Below, piece by piece: positions 17,857-25,551 of a stretch of 64,000 nucleotides of DNA; the first letter of the stretch is position 1; the number at the start of each line of letters is the position of its first letter. Position numbers and translations under genes: made by a program. The notes under the pieces were generated by a model. The model searched no databases, was not told the DNA's origin, and worked only from the letters and a program-made list of their open reading frames with translations. This stretch comes from an uncultured Faecalibacterium sp. (GTDB lineage Bacteria > Bacillota > Clostridia > Oscillospirales > Ruminococcaceae): positions 1-64,000 of the forward strand of contig CAKSYT010000008.1 in NCBI GenBank assembly GCA_934524985.1, in the 5' to 3' direction.

Positions 17857-18510
17857 ATGTTTGTGGTAACACTGAGCAAGACGAGCCTGAAAAAACTGGG
17901 AGCAGGGGCGGCGTGCTGCGCGCTGGTGGTGTTCAGCGCCATGCTGGGGCGGTTCATCAGTACCCGGACGGTGGCGGTGGCTGCCCCGGTGAACCGTATC
18001 GAGAGCGCACAGGACATCCAGACATGGTTCACCGGCTACGGGCTGGAGGTGGACGGCGCGTCTATCACGGCGGATAAGGTCAAGATCCCCCGCAGGTGGG
18101 ACGACAGCTTTTCCGCCTTCAACGGCGTGGTACAGCAGAGCGGCATGGACCTTGCCCGCTACAAGGGCAAAACGGTGGAAAAGTGGTCGGCGCTGCTCCC
18201 GGCGGCAAGCAGCGGCGAGACCAGCCGCTACGGCGTGCTGCTGGTGTATAAAAAGAAGGCGGTGGGCGCGTATCTGCTGGAAAAACCCTCCGGCACGGTG
18301 CTGGGGCTGCAGGACGCGCAGAACGAGCTGGCAAAACAGACCTCCGGCGAGGATTACAGCGGCGACTGGGGCGAGCGGCACGATGAGCAGCTGACCGATG
18401 ATACCGCGCAGCAGACCTCCGGTGAGCCGGACACAGAGCCCGAAGCCGCCCCGCAGGCAGCGCCCTACACCGAGCTGCCGCTGGACGCGGAGGGCTACCC
18501 TGTGGAATAG
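17857..18510 (+). CDS. DUF4830-containing membrane-anchored protein
   Basis: A 217-residue protein with one N-terminal membrane segment (about 12-36), then a globular part resembling DUF4830: RIESAQDIQTWFTGYGLEV, PRRWDDSFSAFN and the family-type core SGMDLARYKGKTVEKW. The last 60 residues are acidic and Pro/Ala-rich. Function is unknown; members are exported Clostridia proteins. The ATG at 17857 was chosen because GGGGAGG lies 9 bp before it; a longer frame starting at 17800 would lie over the candidate promoter. Confidence 0.75.
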   Translation: MFVVTLSKTSLKKLGAGAACCALVVFSAMLGRFISTRTVAVAAPVNRIESAQDIQTWFTGYGLEVDGASITADKVKIPRRWDDSFSAFNGVVQQSGMDLARYKGKTVEKWSALLPAASSGETSRYGVLLVYKKKAVGAYLLEKPSGTVLGLQDAQNELAKQTSGEDYSGDWGERHDEQLTDDTAQQTSGEPDTEPEAAPQAAPYTELPLDAEGYPVE

Positions 18511-18552
18511 GGACGGCATTCGGGGAAAAACGACCTTTTTTACGCCCTTGTC

Positions 18553-18580
18553 CGGCAGTTGCACAAACTGCCTAGTTTTT
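18553..18580 (+). terminator. Terminator after the DUF4830 gene
   Basis: Short perfect stem GGCAGTT-GCACA-AACTGCC followed by TAGTTTTT. The rest of 18511-18797 holds only the HPr promoter region and is otherwise AT-rich and featureless. Confidence 0.7.
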
Positions 18581-18680
18581 ACAAACGATTCGACAAAAAT
18601 TAGACAAAACACGGATTTTTGTCGCATCCGTATGTTCAAATGTAACAAAAAATTCCTGCAAAAATCAGCAATATGAAACG

Positions 18681-18709
18681 GTGCAAAAAAACCGGTACGG
18701 GTTTATAAT
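18681..18709 (+). promoter_or_regulatory. Candidate promoter of the HPr gene
   Basis: A consensus TATAAT (18704-18709) lies 89 bp before the ATG. The -35 at 17-bp spacing (GTGCAA) is poor. Confidence 0.45.
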
Positions 18710-18797
18710 AGTAGTATACCAATCCCCATTGGCAAAGCCATGCTCCGGGGCTGAATGTGCAGTCCGGGCAGAGGGATCAAGTAAGGAGAAAATGATT

Positions 18798-19055
18798 ATG
18801 AAGGAATTTCAGTACACTGTTAAGGATGCCTGCGGCATCCATGCCCGTCCCGCCGGCCTGCTGGTCAAGACCGTGAAGGGCTTTGCAAGCACCGCCACCC
18901 TCGAGAAGGACGGCAAGAGCTGCGATATGCGCAAGCTGATGGCTCTGATGGGCATGGGCGTCAAGCAGGGCGAGACCGTGACCATCAAGGTCGAAGGCGA
19001 TGATGAAGAAGCAGCCGCAGAGGCAATCCAGAAGTTCCTGAGCGAGAACGTCTGA
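18798..19055 (+). CDS. HPr-family phosphocarrier with Lys at position 46
   Basis: Small 85-residue phosphocarrier that takes phosphate from enzyme I and passes it to sugar permeases. The catalytic His15 is in ACGIHARPAG. In classical Firmicutes HPr, position 46 is the serine phosphorylated by HPr kinase for carbon catabolite repression. Here the aligned segment SCDMRKLMALMGMGVKQG has Lys46, so that control site is missing. The start at 18798 follows AAGGAG; an in-frame ATG two codons upstream is possible. It lies just before enzyme I, so it is either the main HPr of an atypical PTS or a Crh/NPr-like paralogue. I left the symbol blank for that reason. Confidence 0.9.
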   Translation: MKEFQYTVKDACGIHARPAGLLVKTVKGFASTATLEKDGKSCDMRKLMALMGMGVKQGETVTIKVEGDDEEAAAEAIQKFLSENV

Positions 19056-19073
19056 GCCGCGGCTTAAAAGCCG

Positions 19074-19106
19074 AGCCCTCGCGGGAGAACTGCGGGGGCT
19101 TTTTTT
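19074..19106 (+). terminator. Terminator between the HPr and ptsI genes
   Basis: AGCCCTCGCGGG...TGCGGGGGCT stem followed by TTTTTTT. It may let the small HPr transcript accumulate over the EI transcript by partial readthrough. Confidence 0.8.
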
Positions 19107-19157
19107 ACAAAACGCCGGGCGCTGCACGTCCGGCTGTAAGTGGAAGGAGAAAGTGCT

Positions 19158-20801
19158 ATGCAGGTAGGCACCGGCAAAAGCGTGCTCAATGGCATCGCCA
19201 TTGGCAAGCTGAAGATCTATAAGAAAAAAGACACCGCTATTTCCACCGCTCCTGTGGCAGATACCGCCGCAGAACTGGAGCGTTTTGAAGCTGCCCGCCA
19301 GAAGGCTATTGAGCAGCAGACCGCCCTGTACGAAAAGGCACTGGCAGAAGCCGGCGAGGACATCGCCGAGGTGTTCAACATCCACGCCATGATGCTGGAT
19401 GACGACGACTTTGTGGACGCCATCAAGGAGATCATCAACGGGCAGAAGATGTGCGCCGAGTACGCCGTCAAGACCGCCGGCAACAATCAGGCTGCGGTGT
19501 TCTCTGCCATGGACGACCCGTATCTGCAGGCCCGCAGCGCCGATGTGCTGGACATCGCGCAGGCCATGCTGGACATTCTGCAAGGGGTGGACAACGCTTC
19601 CCTGCAGGGCACCGAGCCCAGCATTCTGGTAGCCGAGGATCTGGCTCCCTCCGAGACCGTGCGCATGGATAAAAGCCTGCTGCTGGGCTTCATCACCCGC
19701 GAGGGCAGCTCCAACAGCCACACCGCCATTCTGGCACGCAGCATGAACATCCCCGCCCTGATCCAGTGCAAGGACATTCAGGATGACTGGGACGGCAAGA
19801 TGGCTGTGGTGGACGGCTACAACGCCTGTGTGTATGTGGACCCCACCCCCGACCTGCTCAAGAGCCTGAAAAAGCGCCAGCAGGAGGACCAGAAAAAGCA
19901 GGCCCTGCTGCAGGAGCTGAAGGGCAAGCCCAACACCACGCTGGACGGCAAGACCATCAACGTGTTTGCCAACATCGGCGGCATGGGCGACGTGGGCGCT
20001 GTGCAGCAGAACGACGCCGGCGGCGTGGGTCTGTTCCGCACCGAGTTCGTCTACCTGAACTGCAAGGATTTCCCCACCGAGGACTACCAGTTCGAGGCTT
20101 ACAAGCAGGTAGTGGAAAGCCTTGCACCCCGCAAGGTGGTGGTGCGCACCTGTGATATCGGCGCAGACAAGACCGTGGATTACATGAAGCTGGACCCCGA
20201 GGAGAACCCCGCACTGGGCTACCGCGCCATCCGCATCTGCCTGACCCGCAAGGACTTCTTCAAGACCCAGCTGCGTGCGCTGCTGCGGGCTTCTGCCTAC
20301 GGCAACATGAGCATCATGTTCCCCATGATCACCAGCCTGCGGGAATTGCAGGACGCCAAGGCTGTTCTGGAAGAGTGCCGCGCCGAACTGACCGCCGAGG
20401 GCGTCAAGATGGGGCAGAACATTGAGGTTGGCACCATGATCGAGACCCCCGCCGCCGTGCTCATCGCGGACGAGCTGGCCGCCGAGTGCGACTTCTTCTC
20501 CATCGGCACCAATGACCTGACCCAGTACACCTGTGCACTGGACCGCCAGAACGCAAAGCTGGAGCCCTTCTTCAACCCCCACCACCCCGCCGTGCTGCGC
20601 GCCATCAAGATGACCATTGAAGCCGGTCACCGCCACGGCATCTGGGTAGGCATCTGCGGCGAGCTGGGCGCCGACACCGCCCTGACCGAGACCTTCCTGC
20701 GCATGGGCGTGGACGAATTGTCCATGAACGCCAAGAGCATCCTGCCGGTGCGCAAGATCATCCGCAGCGTAGACCTGAGCAAGCCTTCTGAGAAGGCTTG
20801 A
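19158..20801 (+). CDS. ptsI: Phosphoenolpyruvate-protein phosphotransferase (enzyme I)
   Basis: Cytosolic enzyme that autophosphorylates with PEP and feeds HPr. The product is 547 residues, slightly shorter than the 570-575 of many EI proteins. The phosphorylated histidine is H188 in GSSNSHTAILARSM. The PEP-binding barrel follows, with GGVGLFRTEF and a C-terminal ICGELGAD. ATG at 19158 follows GGAAGGAG. No promoter was obvious in the 50 bp after the HPr terminator, so it is probably expressed by readthrough. Confidence 0.95.
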   Translation: MQVGTGKSVLNGIAIGKLKIYKKKDTAISTAPVADTAAELERFEAARQKAIEQQTALYEKALAEAGEDIAEVFNIHAMMLDDDDFVDAIKEIINGQKMCAEYAVKTAGNNQAAVFSAMDDPYLQARSADVLDIAQAMLDILQGVDNASLQGTEPSILVAEDLAPSETVRMDKSLLLGFITREGSSNSHTAILARSMNIPALIQCKDIQDDWDGKMAVVDGYNACVYVDPTPDLLKSLKKRQQEDQKKQALLQELKGKPNTTLDGKTINVFANIGGMGDVGAVQQNDAGGVGLFRTEFVYLNCKDFPTEDYQFEAYKQVVESLAPRKVVVRTCDIGADKTVDYMKLDPEENPALGYRAIRICLTRKDFFKTQLRALLRASAYGNMSIMFPMITSLRELQDAKAVLEECRAELTAEGVKMGQNIEVGTMIETPAAVLIADELAAECDFFSIGTNDLTQYTCALDRQNAKLEPFFNPHHPAVLRAIKMTIEAGHRHGIWVGICGELGADTALTETFLRMGVDELSMNAKSILPVRKIIRSVDLSKPSEKA

Positions 20802-20876
20802 CCCGGAGCGGGACGATTTAGAATGCGCTCCGCGTTCGCTCTGCGCATCTTCAGCGGAAAGAATATTTTATAATTT

Positions 20877-20918
20877 GTGGCTCAGAAACGCCTGCGGGCG
20901 TTTCTGAGCCACTTTTTT
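20877..20918 (+). terminator. Terminator of ptsI, inside repeat B
   Basis: GTGGCTCAGAAACGCC/GGCGTTTCTGAGCCAC stem followed by TTTTTT. Confidence 0.92.
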
Positions 20919-21429
20919 ACAGAAGGGGTCGTAACGGCAAACGGCATTTGCAGCGCCGCTTTCTGCGAAAGCGCGGCGCTGCGGGGACGAACCCTCTCAG
21001 GCTCACTGCGTTCGCCAGCTCCCCCGAAGGGGGAGCTTTTGGCATGGCGGGAAAGTTTCTCATTGCGCCTAACACTTTAGCAACAGGGCTAACGGCGTGC
21101 GCCCTCTCCGTCACCTACGGTGACACCTCTCCCAAAGGGAGAGGCAAGAGCACTGCCGGAAACTTTCTCGTTATGCCTAATACTTTAGCGATGAACCTTA
21201 CGGCTTGGCTCTCCCTGAGAGGAAAGACTTCCCCCGCTCCGGGGGAAGATGTCACCGCAGGTGACAAAAGGGGGAATCTGGCGCGGGAGCGCCTGAGAGG
21301 GCTCGCTCCCCCTTTCGGGGGAGCTGGCACGCCGTAAGGCGTGACTGAGAGGGTTTGTCCACGGCAGCGCGACTGTTTCCGCAGGAAACAAGCGCTGACC
21401 TGCCGTTTATCTCTACGACCCCACCCGTG

Positions 21430-21470
21430 AAAAAGGGGTTCTGAAAAGCCCGCAGGCTTTTCAGAACCCC
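21430..21470 (-). terminator. Terminator of the ECF sigma gene, inside repeat B'
   Basis: GGGGTTCTGAAAAGCC/GGCTTTTCAGAACCCC stem; on the minus strand it is followed by TTTTTCACGG. Confidence 0.88.
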
Positions 21471-21528
21471 AAATACAAAATAATTCTTCCGCTGAAGATG
21501 CGCAAAGCAGCGCGGCGCGCATTCCCAA

Positions 21529-22020
21529 TCATTTCCGCTGTTCCAGCATGGTCTGGATGCGGGTCTTGGCGCGGTAATAGGTCACCCGCGCCCATGCGGC
21601 ATTGTGGCCAAAAATCGCCCCGATGCGGTCAAAGGGCAGCTCGCCGAACACCCGCAGGCTGAAAACCTCCTTGTAGGGTTCTTCCAGCGCGTGCAGACAC
21701 TGGTGCACCGTAAAGGCGGCGTCTTTGTCCACCAGCAGCTGCGCGATGTCCGGGGTGTCGGCGGCTTTTGTTTCGGCATCTTCCAGCGGGGCGGCGTGCT
21801 TTGCGCGGCGGCAGTGGTCGTAGTAGGCGTTGCGCGCCACGGTGAACAGCCACGCCCGCACATCCTGTTTGCCGTCATAGTCTTTCAGGCCGTCCAGCGC
21901 CCGGAAAAAGGTCTCCTGCGTCAGTTCCTCCGCCAGCGTTTCGCTGCGGGTAAGTCCCTGCAAAAACAGGCAGACGTCCCGGAAGTAGAGCCGGTAGATG
22001 GTTTCAATGTCCATAGGCAT
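21529..22020 (-). CDS. ECF-family RNA polymerase sigma factor
   Basis: A 163-residue sigma-70 group 4 protein. Region 2 spans about 1-70, with LYFRDVCLFLQGLTRSETLAEELTQETFFRAL and the -10 region helix DVRAWLFTVARNAYYD. Region 4 spans about 105-160 (LEEPYKEVFSLRVFGELPFDRIGAIFG), giving the -35 helix-turn-helix. It starts at an ATG overlapping the upstream anti-sigma stop (TGATG), or two codons later; both fit coupling. It is inferred to respond to an envelope signal, since the adjacent genes encode membrane and secreted proteins. Confidence 0.92.
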   Translation of the reverse strand: MPMDIETIYRLYFRDVCLFLQGLTRSETLAEELTQETFFRALDGLKDYDGKQDVRAWLFTVARNAYYDHCRRAKHAAPLEDAETKAADTPDIAQLLVDKDAAFTVHQCLHALEEPYKEVFSLRVFGELPFDRIGAIFGHNAAWARVTYYRAKTRIQTMLEQRK

Positions 22021-22670
22021 CACTCCGGCCATTCGACCTCGTCCCACGGCGCAGGCTCGCTGCCCACCACATACCATGTGCCGTCCTGAGCGTTGAACGC
22101 CACCATCATGTCCGCTGTCTCCACCACCGCCGAGCGGTTGGTGCGCATCCATCCGGTACTGCGGAGCAGGTCTGCGTCCTTTTTCAGCAGCTTATCAAGG
22201 GCATCGTGCACCCATGGGACGCGGTAGCGGATGGTCTCGTAGTGCCCGTCGGCATGGGTCGGCTTCAGGTATACGTCCTCGGCGCGGGTCTCCAGCACCC
22301 AGCCGTCGGCACCGTTTTCTGCCTGCTGGTAGTAAGCCTGCAAGCGTGCATCAAAAAAGGATACCCGGTCGCAGGCGGTGTAGCCGTACCAGCCAAAGCC
22401 GCACACCGCCGCCAGCGCCAGCGCTGCCGCAAAGCTGCACAGCATGGTGCGCAGACGGCGGCGGTTCAGGCTGCTGCGGATGTTTTTCAGCGGTGCATCC
22501 GGCTGGGGTTCCGGCTGCACCGGCACCGGCTTTTCCATCTGTTCCAGCTCCGCACGGCAGGCGGGGCACTCTGCAAGGTGCTGCTCCACCAGCGCACTGC
22601 TGGCGGGGCTGGCAAGCTTTTCGGCGTATAGGGGCAGTAAGTCGCGGATCACGTCACAGTCCAGTTTCAT
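22020..22670 (-). CDS. Zinc-finger anti-sigma factor, membrane-bound
   Basis: A 216-residue protein with an N-terminal cytoplasmic ZAS/zf-HC2 module (C5, H31-x3-C35-x2-C38 in EQHLAECPAC), a membrane segment at about 72-95, and an extracytoplasmic domain of about 120 residues with a C-terminal acidic end. It is inferred to hold the co-encoded ECF sigma factor inactive. It precedes the sigma gene, the reverse of the usual sigma-then-anti-sigma order. Start ATG at 22670 was chosen since AGGAGG lies 8 bp away; an ATG two codons upstream is too close to it. Confidence 0.88.
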   Translation of the reverse strand: MKLDCDVIRDLLPLYAEKLASPASSALVEQHLAECPACRAELEQMEKPVPVQPEPQPDAPLKNIRSSLNRRRLRTMLCSFAAALALAAVCGFGWYGYTACDRVSFFDARLQAYYQQAENGADGWVLETRAEDVYLKPTHADGHYETIRYRVPWVHDALDKLLKKDADLLRSTGWMRTNRSAVVETADMMVAFNAQDGTWYVVGSEPAPWDEVEWPE

Positions 22671-22714
22671 GGTCATTTCCTCCTTTGCGGGCTTTCGTGT
22701 GCCCTTTCACCCCA

Positions 22715-22742
22715 ATAACGCACAAGGAGGAAAAACGTTACA
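22715..22742 (-). promoter_or_regulatory. ECF-type autoregulated promoter candidate
   Basis: On the minus strand TGTAAC (22737-22742) is followed by 16 bp and CGTTAT (22715-22720). This resembles the TGAAAC/CGTC-type promoters that ECF factors use on their own operons, and lies 45 bp before the anti-sigma ATG. Confidence 0.55.
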
Positions 22743-22756
22743 GGAAATCTGCAAAT

Positions 22757-23029
22757 TCACCGGACCGCGGTCTTTTCCCGCAGCTTTTTCGTTCCTTTAA
22801 GGAAGAGCCACACCAGCACCCCCAAAAGCAGGCAGATTCCAACGTGCATGGCGGCCATCATGTAGTAGCCCTGAAAATCGAACCGTACCGTCCCGGCCAT
22901 CAGGTAGGGCTGATGCCCTGCCTTATACAGGGTGACAAAGCAGGAGATGGCGTTGTACAGGCCGTACAGCCCCGCCGCTGCGCACACGATGACCCGCAGC
23001 AGCCTGCTTGTGATGAATCTTACGAACAT
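22757..23029 (-). CDS. Small two-helix membrane protein
   Basis: A 90-residue protein with two strongly hydrophobic helices (about 9-30 and 55-78), short Arg/Lys-rich ends and a mid loop GHQPYLMAGTVRFDFQGYYM. I do not recognise the family. Its ATG overlaps the end of the upstream secreted-protein gene by 10 bp, so the two are probably translated together. It ends 15 bp before the candidate ECF promoter. Confidence 0.7.
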   Translation of the reverse strand: MFVRFITSRLLRVIVCAAAGLYGLYNAISCFVTLYKAGHQPYLMAGTVRFDFQGYYMMAAMHVGICLLLGVLVWLFLKGTKKLREKTAVR

Positions 23030-23676
23030 AATTGCAGCTCCGTTCTCTCTCCGTCCTTGTAGCAGTAGATGCCCCCTGCGCGGGAGAAGTCCTTGTCCAC
23101 CTCCACGCAGTCGAAAGCGCTGAAGGCCTGTTCAATTTTTTCGGGCGTACAGACAAAGCCCCGGATCTTCAGGGCTGCATCCTCGTCCACCACCGCGTTC
23201 CACAGATGGATCGACCAGTAGCTGCAATTTTTGTCCACCGTCCATTTGTCGTGCTGTTCCATGTAGTCCTCGATGACCTTCAGCTGCTCCTCCCCGATAT
23301 TGGTGCTCAGGGACAGTCTGCCGGAGTAGCGGCCGTAGTTGGCGATATAGCACGGTTCCAGATCGAACAGCAGCCCCGAAAGCCCCGACACCGCCCAGAC
23401 CGAGAAGGTGACCATCTCGCCGTCCGGGATGGCGCGGTCCTTCAGGTAGACCGTGTGCCCGGTGCGGTTGTCCAGCCCGATCCATGTATGCCCGAAACAC
23501 TTGAGGAAGGGCTTGGATTCGCCCTTGCCGTCAAAGGTGGTGATGGAGAGGATAAGCCCCTCCTCTTCACAGGGCAGGGTGCGGGCCGTTTTGCCGGTGG
23601 CGGCGCTGCACCACAGCCCAAGGGCTGCTGCGCATACCGAGAGCAGCACCGCCCATGCAATGATCCTCTTTTTCAA
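23020..23676 (-). CDS. Secreted protein, possible permuted papain-fold hydrolase
   Basis: A 218-residue protein with an N-terminal signal/anchor (about 4-24). The body has a histidine in FGHTWIGLDN (H63) and later an Asn-Cys in DKNCSYWSIHLWNAV (C151). That H-first, C-later order recalls circularly permuted NlpC/P60 or DUF4105-like cysteine hydrolases. The resemblance is weak, so this is inference. The start codon is TTG, behind AGGAGG with 7-bp spacing; no ATG is available nearby. It lies 25 bp downstream of the degenerate M23 gene and overlaps the next gene. Confidence 0.65.
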   Translation of the reverse strand: MKKRIIAWAVLLSVCAAALGLWCSAATGKTARTLPCEEEGLILSITTFDGKGESKPFLKCFGHTWIGLDNRTGHTVYLKDRAIPDGEMVTFSVWAVSGLSGLLFDLEPCYIANYGRYSGRLSLSTNIGEEQLKVIEDYMEQHDKWTVDKNCSYWSIHLWNAVVDEDAALKIRGFVCTPEKIEQAFSAFDCVEVDKDFSRAGGIYCYKDGERTELQLCS

Positions 23677-23701
23677 TGCAATTCCTCCTATATGTTACGG
23701 C

Positions 23702-25006
23702 TCAGCCGTTTTCCTTCCAGAACAAGCCGCCGGAGGTCTGGAACAGCAGGCGCGGGTTCACGCTTCTGCTGCCCAGCTTGAAGTCCATGGTCAGCTCTTC
23801 GCCCAGCGCGCCCACAGCCTGCCCCTTTTCCACGGTCTGGCCCTTGCTGACCGAAAGCTCCTGCAAGCCGTACAGATAGCTGCGCAGCCCGCAGCCGTGG
23901 TCGATGACCACCGTATTGCCGGTAAGTTCCAGATTGCCCGCAAACACCACCGTGCCGTTGGCTGCGGCGCGGCAGGGCGCACCGGGGATGGTGTACAGCT
24001 TTGTGGAGTTGGAGCGGCTGCCCTGCTGGCCGTTCGTTACCTTAATTTGTCCGTAGTCCACCAAAGTCATGGAGTCCTCGGCCGGGGGCACAAAGCCGCC
24101 CTGCCACTGCTTGGCGGTGGCGGCAGCTTCGTACAGCGGCCAGATGGCGCTGCGGAACTGTGCATTGGCGCTCTCCGCAGCGGGTTCCTCGGCTTCCACC
24201 TCTGCCGTGCCGAAGTCCTTCGGCAGCACGGTCAGGGTGCGGGTGATGGTCTCGCCGTTCACCGTGATATTCACCTCGTGCCCGCCGGAGGAGGCGTTAT
24301 AGGCCGCCGGGATATAGGCGCGCCAGCCCTCTGCGGCGCGCACACACTGCACGCTGCCAAGGTCAGTCTCGATGGTAGGCACGGCGTCCCCGGTCATGCC
24401 GGAGATGCGCACGCCCACCGTGCCGCCCTGCTCCACCCGCTCGGCGGAAAGCTCCACCTCCGCGCTGGCCTGCAAAGTGAACCGGAAGCTGTACCGGTAC
24501 CAGCCGGTGGGCTTTGCGGGGCGCTCCAAACCTAAGTTTTTGCGCAGCTGTCCGGTGCTGCCGCCCTCGAACTGGGTGATGACCCCGCCCTTGGGCACGC
24601 GCCACGCGGTCAGCTCCGCCTTATACTCTCCGTTCGCAGGGAAGAGGAAGTTCTGGTACTCCCCTGCGCTGCCCACAAACAGCACATCCCCCGCCGCATT
24701 CTGGATGGTCAGGGCGGTGTAGCCCGTCCAGTCCGGCACTGTAAGCTCCGGGTGGGCGGTGTACAGCACCCCCAGCTTCTGCACGGTCAGGGTGGCGGGG
24801 CTGGCGAACACCTTATCCAGCTGACCGCCCAGCAGCGGCACCTGCCAGCAGGAGCCGTTCGTCTCCAGCGCCTGCCCGCCGAACTGCGCCGCGCCGTCCG
24901 GGCAGCCGCCCTCGGTGGTAAAGGCATAGCTTACCCCCATCACAGCCGCCAGCAGCAGCACCACACCCAGCGCCACACTGATGATCCAGAGCAAAAAACG
25001 CTTCAT
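23702..25006 (-). CDS. Membrane-anchored protein with degenerate M23 (LytM) domain
   Basis: 434 residues: one N-terminal membrane helix (about 3-26), a central extracytoplasmic region with beta-rich segments (about 40-270), and a C-terminal LytM-like domain (about 345-430, AAANGTVVFAG...GNTVVIDHGCGL...SVSKGQTVEKGQAVGALGE). The zinc ligands of active M23 peptidases are not retained: YLYGL stands where YxHL is usual and TMDFKLG where HLHFEL is usual. It is thus probably a non-catalytic wall-binding or regulator protein, as EnvC/NlpD-type LytM proteins are. The start follows AAGGAGAAGG. Confidence 0.8.
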   Translation of the reverse strand: MKRFLLWIISVALGVVLLLAAVMGVSYAFTTEGGCPDGAAQFGGQALETNGSCWQVPLLGGQLDKVFASPATLTVQKLGVLYTAHPELTVPDWTGYTALTIQNAAGDVLFVGSAGEYQNFLFPANGEYKAELTAWRVPKGGVITQFEGGSTGQLRKNLGLERPAKPTGWYRYSFRFTLQASAEVELSAERVEQGGTVGVRISGMTGDAVPTIETDLGSVQCVRAAEGWRAYIPAAYNASSGGHEVNITVNGETITRTLTVLPKDFGTAEVEAEEPAAESANAQFRSAIWPLYEAAATAKQWQGGFVPPAEDSMTLVDYGQIKVTNGQQGSRSNSTKLYTIPGAPCRAAANGTVVFAGNLELTGNTVVIDHGCGLRSYLYGLQELSVSKGQTVEKGQAVGALGEELTMDFKLGSRSVNPRLLFQTSGGLFWKENG

Positions 25007-25115
25007 GTTCCTTCTCCTTATGTACAAAAAGGGCGCACCGGGACAGTCCGTTCAGACAGACTGCTCCGTGCGCCCCGCTGCGCTTATCTTCCCGGCAGTT
25101 TCCGGTATCTTAGGA

Positions 25116-25310
25116 TTATTCTGCCTCTGCCTCGTCCTCAGCAGCGGCTTCCTCCGGCTCTACGGTGGTTGCGTCATCCTCGCCGAACAGCAGACGCTCG
25201 TATTCGTCCAGCTCCTTCTCGCGGCGGTTCAGGTAAAGTGCCACAGCAGCCAGCGCACCAGCCACAGCAGCCAGAACAGCGATCACAGCGACCAAGCAAG
25301 ATTTTTTCAT
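25116..25310 (-). CDS. Small membrane-anchored acidic protein
   Basis: A 64-residue protein: hydrophobic helix at about 5-27, a short charged segment NRREKELDEYERLLFG, and a highly acidic Glu/Asp/Ala tail. Family not recognised. It has a good ribosome site (AAAAAGGAG) and its own promoter 115 bp upstream, which supports a real gene. Confidence 0.72.
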   Translation of the reverse strand: MKKSCLVAVIAVLAAVAGALAAVALYLNRREKELDEYERLLFGEDDATTVEPEEAAAEDEAEAE

Positions 25311-25425
25311 AGATTCAGTACACTCCTTTTTGCAGTTGAAACGTTGTTTCAGCTTGATTTTTCCAGCGGGCGTCCCGCAAAAGGATCTTGATGCAAGCGG
25401 CAGTCAGCGCCGCCTTGTAGCTTTT

Positions 25426-25454
25426 ATTATACCCGTTCGCGTCCAAAATTACAA
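25426..25454 (-). promoter_or_regulatory. Promoter of the small acidic membrane-protein gene
   Basis: TTGTAA (25449-25454), 17-bp spacer, TATAAT (25426-25431) on the minus strand. Confidence 0.75.
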
Positions 25455-25551
25455 CCATTGCGCCCCAATTTTCACGCCCCGAAGGTGCTGCGGGGCACAC
25501 TTTGGGCAGTGTGCCGGTTTTGGCGCGGTTCATTACAGCAAATTGCCAAAG

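Larger units (their letters stand above)
20805..21531. repeat. Composite B-A-A'-B' intergenic repeat, apparently full length
   Basis: The whole ptsI-sigma gap is one composite. B (about 20805-20989) runs from CGATTTAGAATGC through a hairpin to TTTGCAGCGCCGC...GCGGCGCTGCGG. The A modules run 20992-21353 from CCCTCTCAGG to CTGAGAGGG. B' (about 21354-21531) is B inverted and ends at the sigma gene stop. The ends match in inverted orientation, as in a MITE-like or large bacterial interspersed palindrome. No transposase is encoded. It supplies terminators for both flanking genes. Confidence 0.85.

Noticed and set aside
18777..20636. 619-codon minus-strand frame opposite HPr and enzyme I genes
   Set aside because: Antisense shadow of conserved PTS genes.
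25315..25533. 72-codon minus-strand frame upstream of the small acidic membrane protein
   Set aside because: It covers the promoter at 25426-25454 and has no ribosome site.
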